From Nocardioides pinisoli (GTDB taxonomy: Bacteria > Actinomycetota > Actinomycetes > Propionibacteriales > Nocardioidaceae), in contig NZ_JANARS010000001.1 of NCBI RefSeq assembly GCF_024199985.1, positions 310,001 to 374,000 on the forward strand: a stretch of DNA of 64,000 nucleotides, in the 5' to 3' direction. The notes beneath the pieces were generated by a model. The model was not told the DNA's origin, made no database searches, and saw only the letters and a list, made by a program, of their open reading frames with translations. The position numbers and the translations under genes were made by a program. Below, piece by piece: positions 48,406 to 57,211 of the stretch. How positions within the stretch are numbered: position 1 is the stretch's first letter; each line of letters begins with the position of its first letter.

Positions 48406-49394
48406 CCGCCGGTGACTCCGGACTCCTCGATGATCGGGGTCCAGAGGTCGATCTGCTCCTGCAGCTTGGCCGTGTGGGCGTCGGGGGTGACGTCCTCGGC
48501 CGGGGCCGGCGTGGTGCCGAGGTCGGCCATGCTGTCGATGACGTTCTGGTCCTGGAGCGCCACCTCGAGCGCGCCGGTCAGCTTCTCGACGATCTCGTCG
48601 GGCGTCTCGGCCGGGACGTAGAGCCCGTGCCACACGCCGACCTCGACGTCGGTCCAGCCCTCGTCGGCCGTCGTCGGCAGGTCGGGCAGCGCCTCGATCG
48701 GCTCGGGCGTGGTGACGGCGTACGCCTTGATGTCGCCGGACTGGATCTGGGCGGCGGTGTTGGTGGTCTGGTCGCACATGAAGTCGACCTGGCCGCCGAC
48801 GAGGTCGGTCAGCGCCGGGCCGGTGCCGTCGTAGGGCACCTCGGTGAGGTCCACCCCGAGCTGCTGCTCGATGAGGAGGCCGCACAGCTGCGAGGCCGCG
48901 CCGACGCCGGCGTTGGCGAGGGTGACCGTGTCGGCGTTCTCCTCGACGTAGGTCGCGAGCTCCTCGAGGTTCTCGGGCTCGAAGTCCTTGCGGGCGACGA
49001 TCGTCATCGGCACGTCGGTGACGAGGCCGACGGTCTTGAAGTCCTCGAGCGGGTCGTAGGCCAGGTCCGGGTAGAGGCCGGGGGCCGTGGACATGCCGAT
49101 GTGGTGGATCAGGACCTCGTAGCCGTTGCCGTCGGCCTCGGCGACCTGGCCGGCCGCGACGGTGCCGCCGGCGCCCTCCACGTTCTGCACGATGATCTCG
49201 GCGCCGAGCTCCTCGGCCATCGGCTCGGCGATCAGACGGGTGACGGTGTCGGTCGGTCCGCCCGCGGCGAACGGCACCACCAGGGTGATGTCGTCCTCGG
49301 GGTAGGCGGCCGGGTCCGCGTCGCCGCCGCCGCACGCGGCGAGCGTCAACATCGACAGGCAGGCAAGGGTGGCCAGGGGGATGCGCCGGTGCAT
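48402..49394 (-). CDS. tctC: Tripartite tricarboxylate transporter substrate-binding lipoprotein
   Basis: 330 residues. MHRRIPLATLACLSMLTLAAC has a lipobox LAAC, so it is a tethered binding protein. Family motifs: ITLVVPFAAGGPTDTVTRLIA, VQNVEGAGGTVAAG, LANAGVGAASQLCGLL, VPYDGTGPALTDLVGGQVDFM and EVGVWHGLYVPAETP. It delivers citrate or another carboxylate to TctAB. First gene of the operon; the start at 49394 has GGAGCTGCC upstream. Longer frame to 49478 rejected. Probably controlled by the two-component pair at 43894-46211. Confidence 0.92.
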   Translation of the reverse strand: MHRRIPLATLACLSMLTLAACGGGDADPAAYPEDDITLVVPFAAGGPTDTVTRLIAEPMAEELGAEIIVQNVEGAGGTVAAGQVAEADGNGYEVLIHHIGMSTAPGLYPDLAYDPLEDFKTVGLVTDVPMTIVARKDFEPENLEELATYVEENADTVTLANAGVGAASQLCGLLIEQQLGVDLTEVPYDGTGPALTDLVGGQVDFMCDQTTNTAAQIQSGDIKAYAVTTPEPIEALPDLPTTADEGWTDVEVGVWHGLYVPAETPDEIVEKLTGALEVALQDQNVIDSMADLGTTPAPAEDVTPDAHTAKLQEQIDLWTPIIEESGVTGG

Positions 49395-49539
49395 GGCAGC
49401 TCCTTCATCGGGGGGTGTGTCGCCGGTCACACTCCCCACGCGACGGCCTCGGGTCACCGTTGTGCACCTTGTGTTCACGGGTTGTGTTCACGGCGTCGGC
49501 CGCTGCGGGGCGGCCTGGAGCGGCCTCGGGCGCGGCCTC

Positions 49540-50130
49540 GGGCGGTGGCTGAGCCGCATTCCTGGCCGCGCGAATGCGGCTGGGGCACCGCCCCCGGGCG
49601 TGTCGTCGTACGGCGCGCGGGTGGGCGGTGCGTGAGACGCGTTCTGAGCGTCGAAAAGGCGGCTCACACACCGCTCCTCGGCGCGCGGGTGGGCGGTGCG
49701 TCAGGCGGGTTCCGGGCGGCCAAAAGCCGCCTCACTCACCGCTGCTGGGGGTGTCGTCGTACGGCGCGCGGGTGGGCGGTGCGTGAGGCGCGTTCTGAGC
49801 GACGCAGAGGCGGCTCACACACCGCTCCTCGGCGCGCGGGTGGGCGGTGCGTCAGGCGGGTTCCGGGCGGCCAAAAGCCGCCTCACTCACCGCTGCTGGG
49901 GGTGTCGTCGTACGGCGCGCGGGTGGGCGGTGCATGAGGCGCGTTCTGAGCGCCGAAAAGGCGGCTCACACACCGCTCCTCGGCGCGCGGGTGGGCGGTG
50001 CGTCAGGCGGGTTCCGGGCGGCCAAAAGCCGCCTCACTCACCGCTCCCGGGCGTGTCGTCGTACGGCGCGCGGGTGGGCGGTGCGTGAGGCGCGTTCTGA
50101 GCGCCGAGAACGCGGCTCACACACCGCTCC
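49540..50130. repeat. 151-bp tandem array of alternating REP-like palindromes
   Basis: A 591-bp gene-free array. One variant palindrome (49540-49593) is followed by tandem units of exactly 151 bp: GTGTCGTCGTACGGCGCGCGG begins at 49600, 49751, 49902 and 50053. Each unit contains two hairpins. Form A reads GCGGTGCGTGAGGCGC...GCGGCTCACACACCGC; form B reads GCGGTGCGTCAGGCGG...CCGCCTCACTCACCGC. The last unit is partial (form A only). Copies differ by a few bases (for example 49794-49812). It lies between tctC (start) and copA (stop), and 151 is not a multiple of 3, so frames through it are not coding. Confidence 0.9.
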
Positions 50131-50155
50131 CCGGCCAGCAAGGGGGGAGCAGAGC

Positions 50156-52381
50156 TCAGGCGATCGACGAGCGGAACCCGCGGAGCCGGAGGCTGTTGGT
50201 CACCACGAAGACGCTGGAGAAGGCCATCGCGGCACCGGCGAGCATCGGGTTGAGGAGGCCGGCGGCGGCGAGGGGGAGCGCCGCGACGTTGTAGGCGAAG
50301 GCCCAGAACAGGTTGCCCTTGATCGTGCCGAGGGTGCGGCGGGAGAGCCGGATCGCGTCGACCGCGACGAGCAGGTCGCCGCGCACGAGGGTCAGGTCGC
50401 CGGCCTCGATGGCGACGTCGGTGCCCGTGCCCATCGAGAGGCCGAGGTCGGCCTGGGCGAGCGCTGCTGCGTCGTTGACGCCGTCGCCCACCATCGCCAC
50501 GACCTTGCCGGCGGCCTGGAGGCGCTGCACCTCGGCGACCTTGTCGGCGGGCAGCACGTCGGCCACGACGGTGTCGATGCCGACCTGGGCGGCGACGTGG
50601 CGGGCCGCGGCCTCGTTGTCGCCGGTGAGCAGCACCGGGGTGAGGCCGAGCTCGCGCAGCGCGGCGACCGCCTGGGCGGAGGTGGGCTTGACGGTGTCGC
50701 CGACCACGATGACGCCGCGCGCCCGGCCGTCCCAGCCGACGGCCACGGCGGTGCGGCCCTCACCCTGGGCGCGCTCGACGGCGGCGACGAGGGACGGGGG
50801 CAGGTGCTGGGCCCAGTCGGCGAGCAGGCTGGGGCGGCCGACGACGACGGCGCGTCCCTCGACGACTCCCTGCACGCCGAGGCCCTCGCGGTTGGCGAAG
50901 TCCTCGACCGCGGGCAGCGGACCCTCGACGGCGGCGATGGCCCGGCCGATCGGGTGCTCCGAGGCCGACTCGAGGGCGGCGGCGACGCGTCGTACGTCGT
51001 CGGCGGACTCGCCCTCGGCGGCCACGACGTCGTGGACGGTCATCTCGCCGGTGGTCACGGTGCCGGTCTTGTCGAGCACGATGGTGTCGACGTGGCGGGT
51101 GGACTCGAGGACCTCGGGGCCCTTGATCAGGATGCCGAGCTGGGCGCCGCGTCCGGTGCCGACCATCAGCGCGGTCGGCGTGGCCAGTCCGAGCGCGCAC
51201 GGGCAGGCGATGATGAGGACGGCGACGGCGGCGGTGAAGGCCGCGGTGGCCCCCTCCCCGGCGCCGAGCCAGAAGCCCAGGGTCGCGACGGACAGGCCGA
51301 TGACGATCGGCACGAAGATCCCGGACACGCGGTCGGCGAGGCGCTGCACCTCGGCCTTGCCGTTCTGGGCGTCCTCGACCAGCCGCGCCATCTGCGCGAG
51401 CTGGGTGTCGGCACCGACGCGGGTGGCGCGCACGACGAGCCGTCCGCCGGCGTTGACGGTGGCGCCCACGACGGCGTCGCCGGGGCGCACCTCCACCGGC
51501 ACCGACTCGCCGGTGAGCATCGAGGCGTCGACCGCCGAGCTGCCCTCGACGACCTCGCCGTCGGTGGCGACCTTCTCCCCGGGACGTACGACGAACTCGT
51601 CGCCCACCGCGAGCTGGTCGACCGGGATCCGGACCTCGGCCCCGTCGCGCAGCACGGCCACGTCGCGCGCGCCGAGCTCCAGCAGCGCCCGCAGCGCCGC
51701 GCCCGCGCGCCGCTTGGACCGGTGCTCGAGCCAGCGGCCGGCGAGGATGAACGTCGTCACGCCTGCCGCGGCCTCGAGGTAGATGTTGCCCGCGCCGTCG
51801 GTGCGGTCGATCGCGATGCGGAACGGGTGCGTCATCCCGGGCTCGCCGGCGGTGCCGAGGAACAGCGCCCACAGCGACCAGCCGAACGCGGCCAGCACGC
51901 CCACCGAGACCAGGGTGTCCATCGTCGTCGCGCCGTGCCGCAGGTTGGTCCAGGCGGCGCGGTGGAAGGGCAGCGCGCCCCACACGACGACGGGGGCGGC
52001 CAGCGCGAGCGAGGCCCACTGCCAGTACGTGAACTGCCAGGCCGGGACCATCGCCATCGCGACGACCGGGACGCTGAGCACGGCGCTCACCAGCAGCCGC
52101 TGCAGCAGCGGGTCGTGCTCGACGGGATCGCCGGGACCGTCGTCCGCGGACGGCGGCGTCGGGAGCGCGGCGGCGTAGCCCGCTGCCTCGACCGTGCGGA
52201 GCAGGTCGTCGGTGGAGACGGTGCCGGGGTAGGAGACCTTCGCCTTCTCGGTCGCGTAGTTGACCGTGGCGGTGACGCCGTCGAGCTTGTTGAGCTTGCG
52301 CTCGATGCGGTTGGCGCACGAGGCGCAGGTCATGCCGGTGATCGCGAGCTCGACGTCGCTGGTGAGGGACTCAGTGGCCAT
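50156..52381 (-). CDS. copA: Copper-translocating P1B-type ATPase
   Basis: 741 residues. N-terminal heavy-metal domain (GMTCASC, C19/C22), membrane helices, A-domain [10 protein letters not shown], the metal site C393-P-C395 in [15 protein letters not shown], phosphorylation D437 in [11 protein letters not shown] motif SEHPIGRAI and hinge [12 protein letters not shown]. This is a P1B-1 Cu(I) exporter. It is the last gene of the csoR-copZ-hyp-copA operon under the CsoR operator at 53994, and overlaps the preceding His-rich gene by 11 bp. Confidence 0.93.
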   Translation of the reverse strand: MATESLTSDVELAITGMTCASCANRIERKLNKLDGVTATVNYATEKAKVSYPGTVSTDDLLRTVEAAGYAAALPTPPSADDGPGDPVEHDPLLQRLLVSAVLSVPVVAMAMVPAWQFTYWQWASLALAAPVVVWGALPFHRAAWTNLRHGATTMDTLVSVGVLAAFGWSLWALFLGTAGEPGMTHPFRIAIDRTDGAGNIYLEAAAGVTTFILAGRWLEHRSKRRAGAALRALLELGARDVAVLRDGAEVRIPVDQLAVGDEFVVRPGEKVATDGEVVEGSSAVDASMLTGESVPVEVRPGDAVVGATVNAGGRLVVRATRVGADTQLAQMARLVEDAQNGKAEVQRLADRVSGIFVPIVIGLSVATLGFWLGAGEGATAAFTAAVAVLIIACPCALGLATPTALMVGTGRGAQLGILIKGPEVLESTRHVDTIVLDKTGTVTTGEMTVHDVVAAEGESADDVRRVAAALESASEHPIGRAIAAVEGPLPAVEDFANREGLGVQGVVEGRAVVVGRPSLLADWAQHLPPSLVAAVERAQGEGRTAVAVGWDGRARGVIVVGDTVKPTSAQAVAALRELGLTPVLLTGDNEAAARHVAAQVGIDTVVADVLPADKVAEVQRLQAAGKVVAMVGDGVNDAAALAQADLGLSMGTGTDVAIEAGDLTLVRGDLLVAVDAIRLSRRTLGTIKGNLFWAFAYNVAALPLAAAGLLNPMLAGAAMAFSSVFVVTNSLRLRGFRSSIA

Positions 52382-53354
52382 GCTCCTCGCCCTCCTCTGA
52401 GTGGTCGTCTTCCTGGGCGTCGTCGGCGCCGTCGGCCGCGGGGGCTCCGCTCGCGTCGACGGTGAAGGCCGCCGTGTGCACCGCGCCGCGGTGCTTGAAG
52501 TCGAGGAACAGGCGGTACGTCGCCGGCTCGGGGAAGGCCGTCGCGAAGTCGATGCCCGGACCGGCCGGGCCCTCCTCGGGGTGGACGTGCAGGTAGCCGA
52601 GGTCGCCGGCGCGCATCGCGACCAGGTGGCCGTAGGCGCCGAGGTAGGGCTCGAGGTCGGTGACCGGCTCGCCGTCGAGCTCGATGCGCGTGGTCAGCAC
52701 GGTCGACGCCCCCGGTGCGGTGTCGCCCTCCAGGGAGACGGTGTAGGTGCCGGCGTCGGTCTCGACACGCGCGGTCCGGTCGTCGGCGGGGAGGGCCGCG
52801 GGGGTGAAGTCGCCGGCCACGGACACGTCGTCCGCGAGCGTGATGCCCTCCCAGCCCTCGGGGGTGAAGTCGGCGACGACGCGCCACACGCCCGGGGTGA
52901 GCCGCACGGGCACCGACCACGTGCCGGTCTCGACGTCGAGTCGCGGGTGCACGTGCTGGAAGCCGGTCAGGTCGCGTCGTACGACGATGAGGTGCAGGTC
53001 CTTCTCGTGCTCGCGCGTGTAGTCGAGCAGGGGGCGGCCGCTGGACGACAGGACCTGGAAGGACAGCGTGGTGCGACCCGCGGCCGGCGTGCGGTCGGTG
53101 AGGGCGAGCGTGAAGCCGTCGGCCCGGGCCGTGAGGCCGGTCGCCTCGGCGACAGCGGAGCCGTGGGCGCCGGCGTCGTCGCCGTCCTCGGCGGAGTGCG
53201 CGTCGCCGGCCGCCCCGTCGTGGGCCTCCGCCCCGTCGTGGGCGGCGACCGGCTCGGTGTCGAGGGGACCGACGAGCCGGCCCCCGCCCCACGCCAGCGC
53301 GAACGCGGTGGCGAGGGCGGCGACGAAGGCGACGACGCGCAACGGCGTGCTCAT
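52371..53354 (-). CDS. His-rich exported protein of the copper operon
   Basis: 327 residues. One N-terminal helix ([19 protein letters not shown]) is followed by His/Asp/Ala-rich stretches ([21 protein letters not shown]), which could bind metal. Beta-rich domains follow ([58 protein letters not shown]), and the C-terminus is again acidic and His-rich ([13 protein letters not shown]). No catalytic site seen. Placed between copZ and copA, it is probably an extracytoplasmic copper buffer or chaperone; this role is inferred from context. Confidence 0.78.
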   Translation of the reverse strand: MSTPLRVVAFVAALATAFALAWGGGRLVGPLDTEPVAAHDGAEAHDGAAGDAHSAEDGDDAGAHGSAVAEATGLTARADGFTLALTDRTPAAGRTTLSFQVLSSSGRPLLDYTREHEKDLHLIVVRRDLTGFQHVHPRLDVETGTWSVPVRLTPGVWRVVADFTPEGWEGITLADDVSVAGDFTPAALPADDRTARVETDAGTYTVSLEGDTAPGASTVLTTRIELDGEPVTDLEPYLGAYGHLVAMRAGDLGYLHVHPEEGPAGPGIDFATAFPEPATYRLFLDFKHRGAVHTAAFTVDASGAPAADGADDAQEDDHSEEGEEHGH

Positions 53355-53426
53355 GGACGGGTCCTCGGGGTCAGGGGTGGCTGGAAGGACAGGGGTGGGC
53401 GGGGTCAGCGGTGGACCGGGGCGGGG

Positions 53427-53633
53427 CTACGCGAGCGCGTAGCCGGCCTCCTCGACCGCCGCGCGGACGGTCGACTCGTCGAGGGGCGTGGCGCTGGTGA
53501 CGGTGACGGCTCCGGTCTCGACGACGACGTCGACGCCCTCGACGCCGGTGATCTCGGAGATCTCCTCGGTGACCGAGGCGGCGCAGTGGCCGCAGGTCAT
53601 CCCGGTGACGGTGTAGGTGGTGGTCTCGCTCAT
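53427..53633 (-). CDS. copZ: Copper chaperone, heavy-metal-associated domain
   Basis: 68 residues making one HMA domain: TYTVTGMTCGHCAASVTEEI with the C-x-x-C Cu(I) site, then VVVETGAVTVTS and VRAAVEEAGYALA. It shuttles Cu(I) to the CopA N-terminal domain and helps load CsoR. GAGCACCCC lies upstream of the ATG; the distance from csoR fits an operon. Confidence 0.9.
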   Translation of the reverse strand: MSETTTYTVTGMTCGHCAASVTEEISEITGVEGVDVVVETGAVTVTSATPLDESTVRAAVEEAGYALA

Positions 53634-53682
53634 GGGGTGCTCCTCATGGGTCTGGTGGGTGATGCGGGGCGGCGGATCGAGA

Positions 53683-53985
53683 TCAGGATCGGACGAGGCG
53701 GGCGATCGCCTCGGACGCCTCCTTGAGCTTGAGCTCCTGCTCCTCGCCGCCCTGGCGGGCGGCGTCGACGAGGCAGTGCGCCATGTGGTCGTCGAGCAGC
53801 GAGAGCGCGAGGGCCTGCAGCGCCTTGGTGGCGGCCGACACCTGGGTCAGGATGTCGATGCAGTACTTCTCCTCCTCGACCATCCGTTGGATGCCGCGGA
53901 CCTGCCCCTCGATCCGGCGCAGGCGCTTGAGGTGGGCCTGGACCGCTTCGTCGTTGCCCTCGAGGTGTCCGTGCTGCTCGCTCAT
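53683..53985 (-). CDS. csoR: Copper-sensing transcriptional repressor
   Basis: 100 residues, all-helical. The Cu(I) ligands of the family are present with the M. tuberculosis spacing: C42 (KYCIDIL), H67 and C71 (DDHMAHC), 25 and 4 residues apart. HLKRLRRIEGQVRGIQRMVEEEKYCIDILTQVSAATKAL is the DNA-binding/tetramer helix region. Copper binding releases it from the operator at 53994-54012 directly upstream of its own gene, so it represses csoR-copZ-hyp-copA. Confidence 0.93.
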   Translation of the reverse strand: MSEQHGHLEGNDEAVQAHLKRLRRIEGQVRGIQRMVEEEKYCIDILTQVSAATKALQALALSLLDDHMAHCLVDAARQGGEEQELKLKEASEAIARLVRS

Positions 53986-53993
53986 GCTTCCAA

Positions 53994-54012
53994 GATACCC
54001 CTAGGGGGTATC
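53994..54012. promoter_or_regulatory. CsoR operator
   Basis: GATACCCCTAGGGGGTATC, a near-perfect palindrome around TAG, matches the known CsoR box TACCCCCTAGGGGTA. It lies 9 bp upstream of the csoR start codon, over the likely promoter. Confidence 0.85.
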
Positions 54013-54172
54013 AGTGACAAGACCAGGCCCACCCGAGGGGGTGGAAAATGTCGTGCCGCCCGCACCGATGCGACTGCCCGGCACCGCCCCGGGTTACTGT
54101 CCCGGTTGACGGTCGGGGGGTCGTCGAGCGGAGGAGGTTCCATCGCTCCCGGACGACCCTGAGGACCCCCAG

Positions 54173-54799
54173 ATGACCAGCACGGACATCCGTGTCGCGC
54201 TGCTCGGCGGCGACGAGCTCGTGAGGCGAGGCCTCGACAGCATGCTCAGGACGCTCGGCGGCTTCGAGCTCGGCACCATCAAGGACCGCTCCCGCCTGCC
54301 CGTCGACATCGCGCTGGTCGAGACCTTCGGCACCGCCCGCGGCGACACCACGCTGCAGCGCGCGGTGAGCGACCCCTACATCCGCCGGGTGGCCGTCTAC
54401 ACCTGGAACCACCAGCCGGGGCTCGCCCACGAGCCCCTGGGCGACGGCGTCACCGGCTACCTCGCCAAGAGCCTCAACGCCCAGCAGCTCGGTCGCGCCC
54501 TGCGTGCCATCCACCACGGCGAGACGGTCGTCGCGCCGCTGCTGCCGGTGCTCCCGACCAAGGACCTCCGCTCGACCACCCAGGTGGACTTCCTCACCGC
54601 CCGCGAGCGCGAGACGCTGGCCCACATCGCGACCGGCAAGAGCAACGACGACATCGCCCGGCAGATGCAGATCTCGCTCAACTCGGTGAAGTCCTACATC
54701 CGCAGCGCCTACCGCAAGACCGGCGTGCAGAGCCGCAGCCAGGCAGTGCTCTGGGCCGTCTCGCACGGCCTGGCCGGCGAGGTCCTCGAGCGCGTCTGA
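54173..54799 (+). CDS. LuxR-family regulator with Glu in place of the phospho-Asp
   Basis: 208 residues. The receiver-like N-terminus (IRVALLGGDELVRRGLDSML) lacks the acidic pair and has E50 (DIALVET) where the phospho-Asp should be; the Lys of YLAKSLN is kept. The LuxR HTH is FLTARERETLAHIATGKSNDDIARQMQISLNSVKSYIRSAYRKTGVQSRSQ. It is an orphan with no kinase next to it, so it may respond to a ligand or be constitutively active. Divergent from the copper operon. Confidence 0.85.
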   Translation: MTSTDIRVALLGGDELVRRGLDSMLRTLGGFELGTIKDRSRLPVDIALVETFGTARGDTTLQRAVSDPYIRRVAVYTWNHQPGLAHEPLGDGVTGYLAKSLNAQQLGRALRAIHHGETVVAPLLPVLPTKDLRSTTQVDFLTARERETLAHIATGKSNDDIARQMQISLNSVKSYIRSAYRKTGVQSRSQAVLWAVSHGLAGEVLERV

Positions 54800-54817
54800 C
54801 GTCCGGGTGAGCCGGTC

Positions 54818-55708
54818 CTAGCCGGCACCCACCGGCGCGGCCGGCGGGACCACCGGTCGTACGCCGCTCGGGCGCACCCACTGGCCGCGGCTGATCAGCA
54901 CCTCGCGCAGCACGTCGGGACGGTCGGTGATGATGCCGTCGACGCCCATGTCGAGCAGTGCGCGCATGGTGGTCGGGTCGTCGACCGTCCACACGACCAC
55001 CCGGATCCCGAGCTCGTGGGCGCGCCGGATCACCCGCTCCGAGTGCACGGGCAGGCGGCCGAGCCGCATCGGCACGTGCGCGAAGCCGCCGCCGGCGACG
55101 GGGTCGACCCGCAGCCCGGGAGGACGTACGCCGCCGCGTGAGCACGCGACGAGCGTCGTCAGCGAGCGCCAGCCGAGCGCCGTCGTCACCCCGGGCGCCT
55201 CGGCCCGGAGCCGGTCCAGCCAGCGGGACCACGCACCCGCCACCAGGACCCGTCGCGCCCACCCGGGGTTGGCCCGCAGCAGCCGCGCCGTCGCGCCGAT
55301 CGCGGCCTCGTCCTTGAGGTCGATGGCGAACCTGGCCTCGGGGAACGTCGCCATCGCCTCGGTCAGCGTCGGGACCCGGTCGGTCCCGCCGACGCGCAGC
55401 CGGCGCAGCTCCGCGAGGTCGAGGTCGGCGACCCGGCCGGGGTGGCCGGTGACGCGCCGCAGCGTCGGGTCGTGGAAGCACACGACGTGACCGTCACGGG
55501 TGGTGCGGACGTCGGTCTCGAGGTGGGTCAGTCCGAGGGAGGTGGCCCGCCCGAAGGCGGCCAGCGTGTTCTCGGGGGCCAGCGCCATGCCGCCGCGGTG
55601 CGCGATGGCCAGGGGGCCGGGGTGGTCGCCATAGCTGGTCACGACCTCAGGGTGGGCCGTCGTACCGGCCCTGTCGCCCCCAGGAGCGTCGCGGGACCGA
55701 GTGTTCAC
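54818..55708 (-). CDS. Glycerophosphodiester phosphodiesterase
   Basis: 296 residues with the GDPD signature: IAHRGGMALAPENTLAAF, HLETDVRTTRDGHVVCFHDPTLRRVTG, and a WTVDDPTTMRALLDMGVDGIITDRPD end. It hydrolyses glycerophosphodiesters to glycerol-3-phosphate and an alcohol. No signal peptide, so probably cytosolic. The GTG at 55708 has GAAGG upstream; an internal GTG at 55642 is possible. Confidence 0.88.
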   Translation of the reverse strand: MNTRSRDAPGGDRAGTTAHPEVVTSYGDHPGPLAIAHRGGMALAPENTLAAFGRATSLGLTHLETDVRTTRDGHVVCFHDPTLRRVTGHPGRVADLDLAELRRLRVGGTDRVPTLTEAMATFPEARFAIDLKDEAAIGATARLLRANPGWARRVLVAGAWSRWLDRLRAEAPGVTTALGWRSLTTLVACSRGGVRPPGLRVDPVAGGGFAHVPMRLGRLPVHSERVIRRAHELGIRVVVWTVDDPTTMRALLDMGVDGIITDRPDVLREVLISRGQWVRPSGVRPVVPPAAPVGAG

Positions 55709-55829
55709 CGAGCCTTCGCGCCCGCGCCCGGAGGACGTCGTACGACATCCCCCAGGCGCGCGCCCGGCGGGTACGCGTCCAGCGGGCGGGGCGGCAAGGG
55801 CCGGCCGGCCGAGGCGCCAGCCGCCCGGC

Positions 55830-56216
55830 TCAGCTGCGGTAGCCGCCGAGGAGCTCGGCCAGCCGCAGGTGCGGCTGGGCCTCGTCGCGGCGGCCCTTGC
55901 GCTGCAGGGCGCGGCCGAGCAGCAGGTGGGCGTAGGGCTCGTTGGGGTCGTGCTCGAGGAGCTCGGTGGCGACCCGGATCGTGCCGTCGAGCTGGGCCGA
56001 GTGGAAGAGCGAGCGGGCGAGCAGCAGCCGTACGTCGGTCAGCTCGTGGCCGACGTCCCCCGGGTCGTCGAGCAGCTCGGTCAGCAGGACGGCGGCCTCG
56101 CGGTAGGCGCGCTCCTCGAAGAGCGCCTGCGCGCGCAGCCAGCGGTCGTGGGTGGTGTCCTCGAGCAGGCCCGCGTGTCCGCGGAGCAGGTCCTCGAAGG
56201 GGGTGAAGTCGGTCAT
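55830..56216 (-). CDS. TPR-repeat protein (128 aa)
   Basis: Contains tetratricopeptide helices: AQALFEERAYREAAVLLTELLDDPGD, VRLLLARSLFHSAQLDGTIRVATELLEHDPNEP and AHLLLGRALQRKGRRDEAQPHLRLAELLG. GAGAGGAGC precedes the ATG. TPR proteins mediate protein contacts; the partner is unknown. Confidence 0.8.
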   Translation of the reverse strand: MTDFTPFEDLLRGHAGLLEDTTHDRWLRAQALFEERAYREAAVLLTELLDDPGDVGHELTDVRLLLARSLFHSAQLDGTIRVATELLEHDPNEPYAHLLLGRALQRKGRRDEAQPHLRLAELLGGYRS

Positions 56217-56323
56217 CGTCGCTCCTCTCGCGACTGACGGAGGCCCGGTGCCTTCGATGGTGCCCCTCCCAACACGCCGATCGCGGCAGGCATTCCGCCG
56301 GGCGCGTCGCGACCCGGCGTCCC

Positions 56324-57085
56324 TCAGCCCGGGAGCTCGCCGCTCCAGCGTGCGGTGAACGGCTTCATCACCAGGCGTACGCCGCGCAGCGCGAGCCGGT
56401 GGGTCCGGCGCGCGTCACGACGGTCGGCCGCGGACGTGGCGATCCGCAGGTCGCGCTCGAGCCGCCGTGCCGCGGCGGCCCGGGTGGCCGGCGTGACCGT
56501 GAACGACTCCCGCCGGCCCACCCGCGCCCGGAAGGTCGCCTCGGCGGTGGTGCGGGTGTGGGTGAACGTGTAGGGCTGGCCCTGCCACTCGGCCGGCAGC
56601 CCGGGGAGCTCGGGCAGGGTGCCGGAGTCGGTGGGGGTGTAGACGATCGCGCCCAGGACCTCCCGGTCCAGCTCGTGCGACGGCGGGGTCCCGCCGACCG
56701 CGGTCGAGATCCCGCGGTGCTCGACCTCGCCCTGCGCGGTGCCCGCGACGACCAGGTCGCCCATGTCGCCCACGCTCGCCTGGTAGCCCTTCAGGTCCTG
56801 CCCGAACGCCAGGCGGCCGTCCACCCAGACCAGGTCGCAGCGGGCCCCGTTGGCATAGCTGAGCCGCTCGGCGGTGACGGTGATCGTCCGGAGTCCCTCG
56901 ACCCGCTCGCTCAGCACGGTCGTCCGGGTGGCGGAGTCGGACGCGAGGCCGGCGTGGTCCGCGTCCCGGCAGGCGTCGGCCCGGAAGTCGGCCGGTGCGG
57001 CGGCACCCGCGGTGGCGGGGGCGAACGGGGCGAGGAGCGCCAGGCTGGTGGCGGCGGTCAGGGATCCGAGGGTCGCGGCACGCAT
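56324..57085 (-). CDS. Secreted hypothetical protein (253 aa)
   Basis: Signal peptide MRAATLGSLTAATSLALLAPFAP with cleavage near AGAAAP. The mature part has a Cys pair (DACRDAD, GARCDLVWV) and beta strands (TITVTAERLSYANGA, LVVAGTAQGEVEHRGI, YTFTHTRTTAEATF), then a strongly basic helical tail (RRLERDLRIATSAADRRDARRTHRLA). No family recognised. The 57172 start would include non-signal sequence and overlaps the LLM promoter. Divergent from the LLM gene. Confidence 0.68.
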   Translation of the reverse strand: MRAATLGSLTAATSLALLAPFAPATAGAAAPADFRADACRDADHAGLASDSATRTTVLSERVEGLRTITVTAERLSYANGARCDLVWVDGRLAFGQDLKGYQASVGDMGDLVVAGTAQGEVEHRGISTAVGGTPPSHELDREVLGAIVYTPTDSGTLPELPGLPAEWQGQPYTFTHTRTTAEATFRARVGRRESFTVTPATRAAAARRLERDLRIATSAADRRDARRTHRLALRGVRLVMKPFTARWSGELPG

Positions 57086-57156
57086 GGCAGCGGAGACTAG
57101 GGCGGGACGGTGCTCGGTGTCCGGCGGATGCGCGGAATACTGGGCCCGGCAGCCCC

Positions 57157-57190
57157 GTTGGAGATGATACAAACTTCAACCACCCGGTTG
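57157..57190. promoter_or_regulatory. Inverted repeats in the LLM promoter (candidate operator)
   Basis: GTTGGAG at 57157 and CTTCAAC at 57174 form a 24-bp inverted repeat with one mismatch, and CAACC/GGTTG (57177-57190) forms a second. They lie 20-55 bp upstream of the LLM ATG. MarR-, TetR- or HxlR-type control is a guess. Confidence 0.35.
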
Positions 57191-57211
57191 GACCTAGTCC
57201 AGGAGGAGCTC

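Noticed and set aside
48474-50088. Overlapping plus-strand frames through the 151-bp array
   Set aside because: The unit length is not a multiple of three, so each copy is read in a different frame; stop-free reading is a composition effect.
49540-50130. CRISPR array
   Set aside because: The repeated units adjoin with no unique spacers, are 151 bp long, and there are no cas genes nearby.
49847-52465. 872-codon plus-strand open frame starting in the repeat array
   Set aside because: The first part is repeat DNA and the rest is the antisense of copA, whose minus-strand product is clearly a P-type ATPase.
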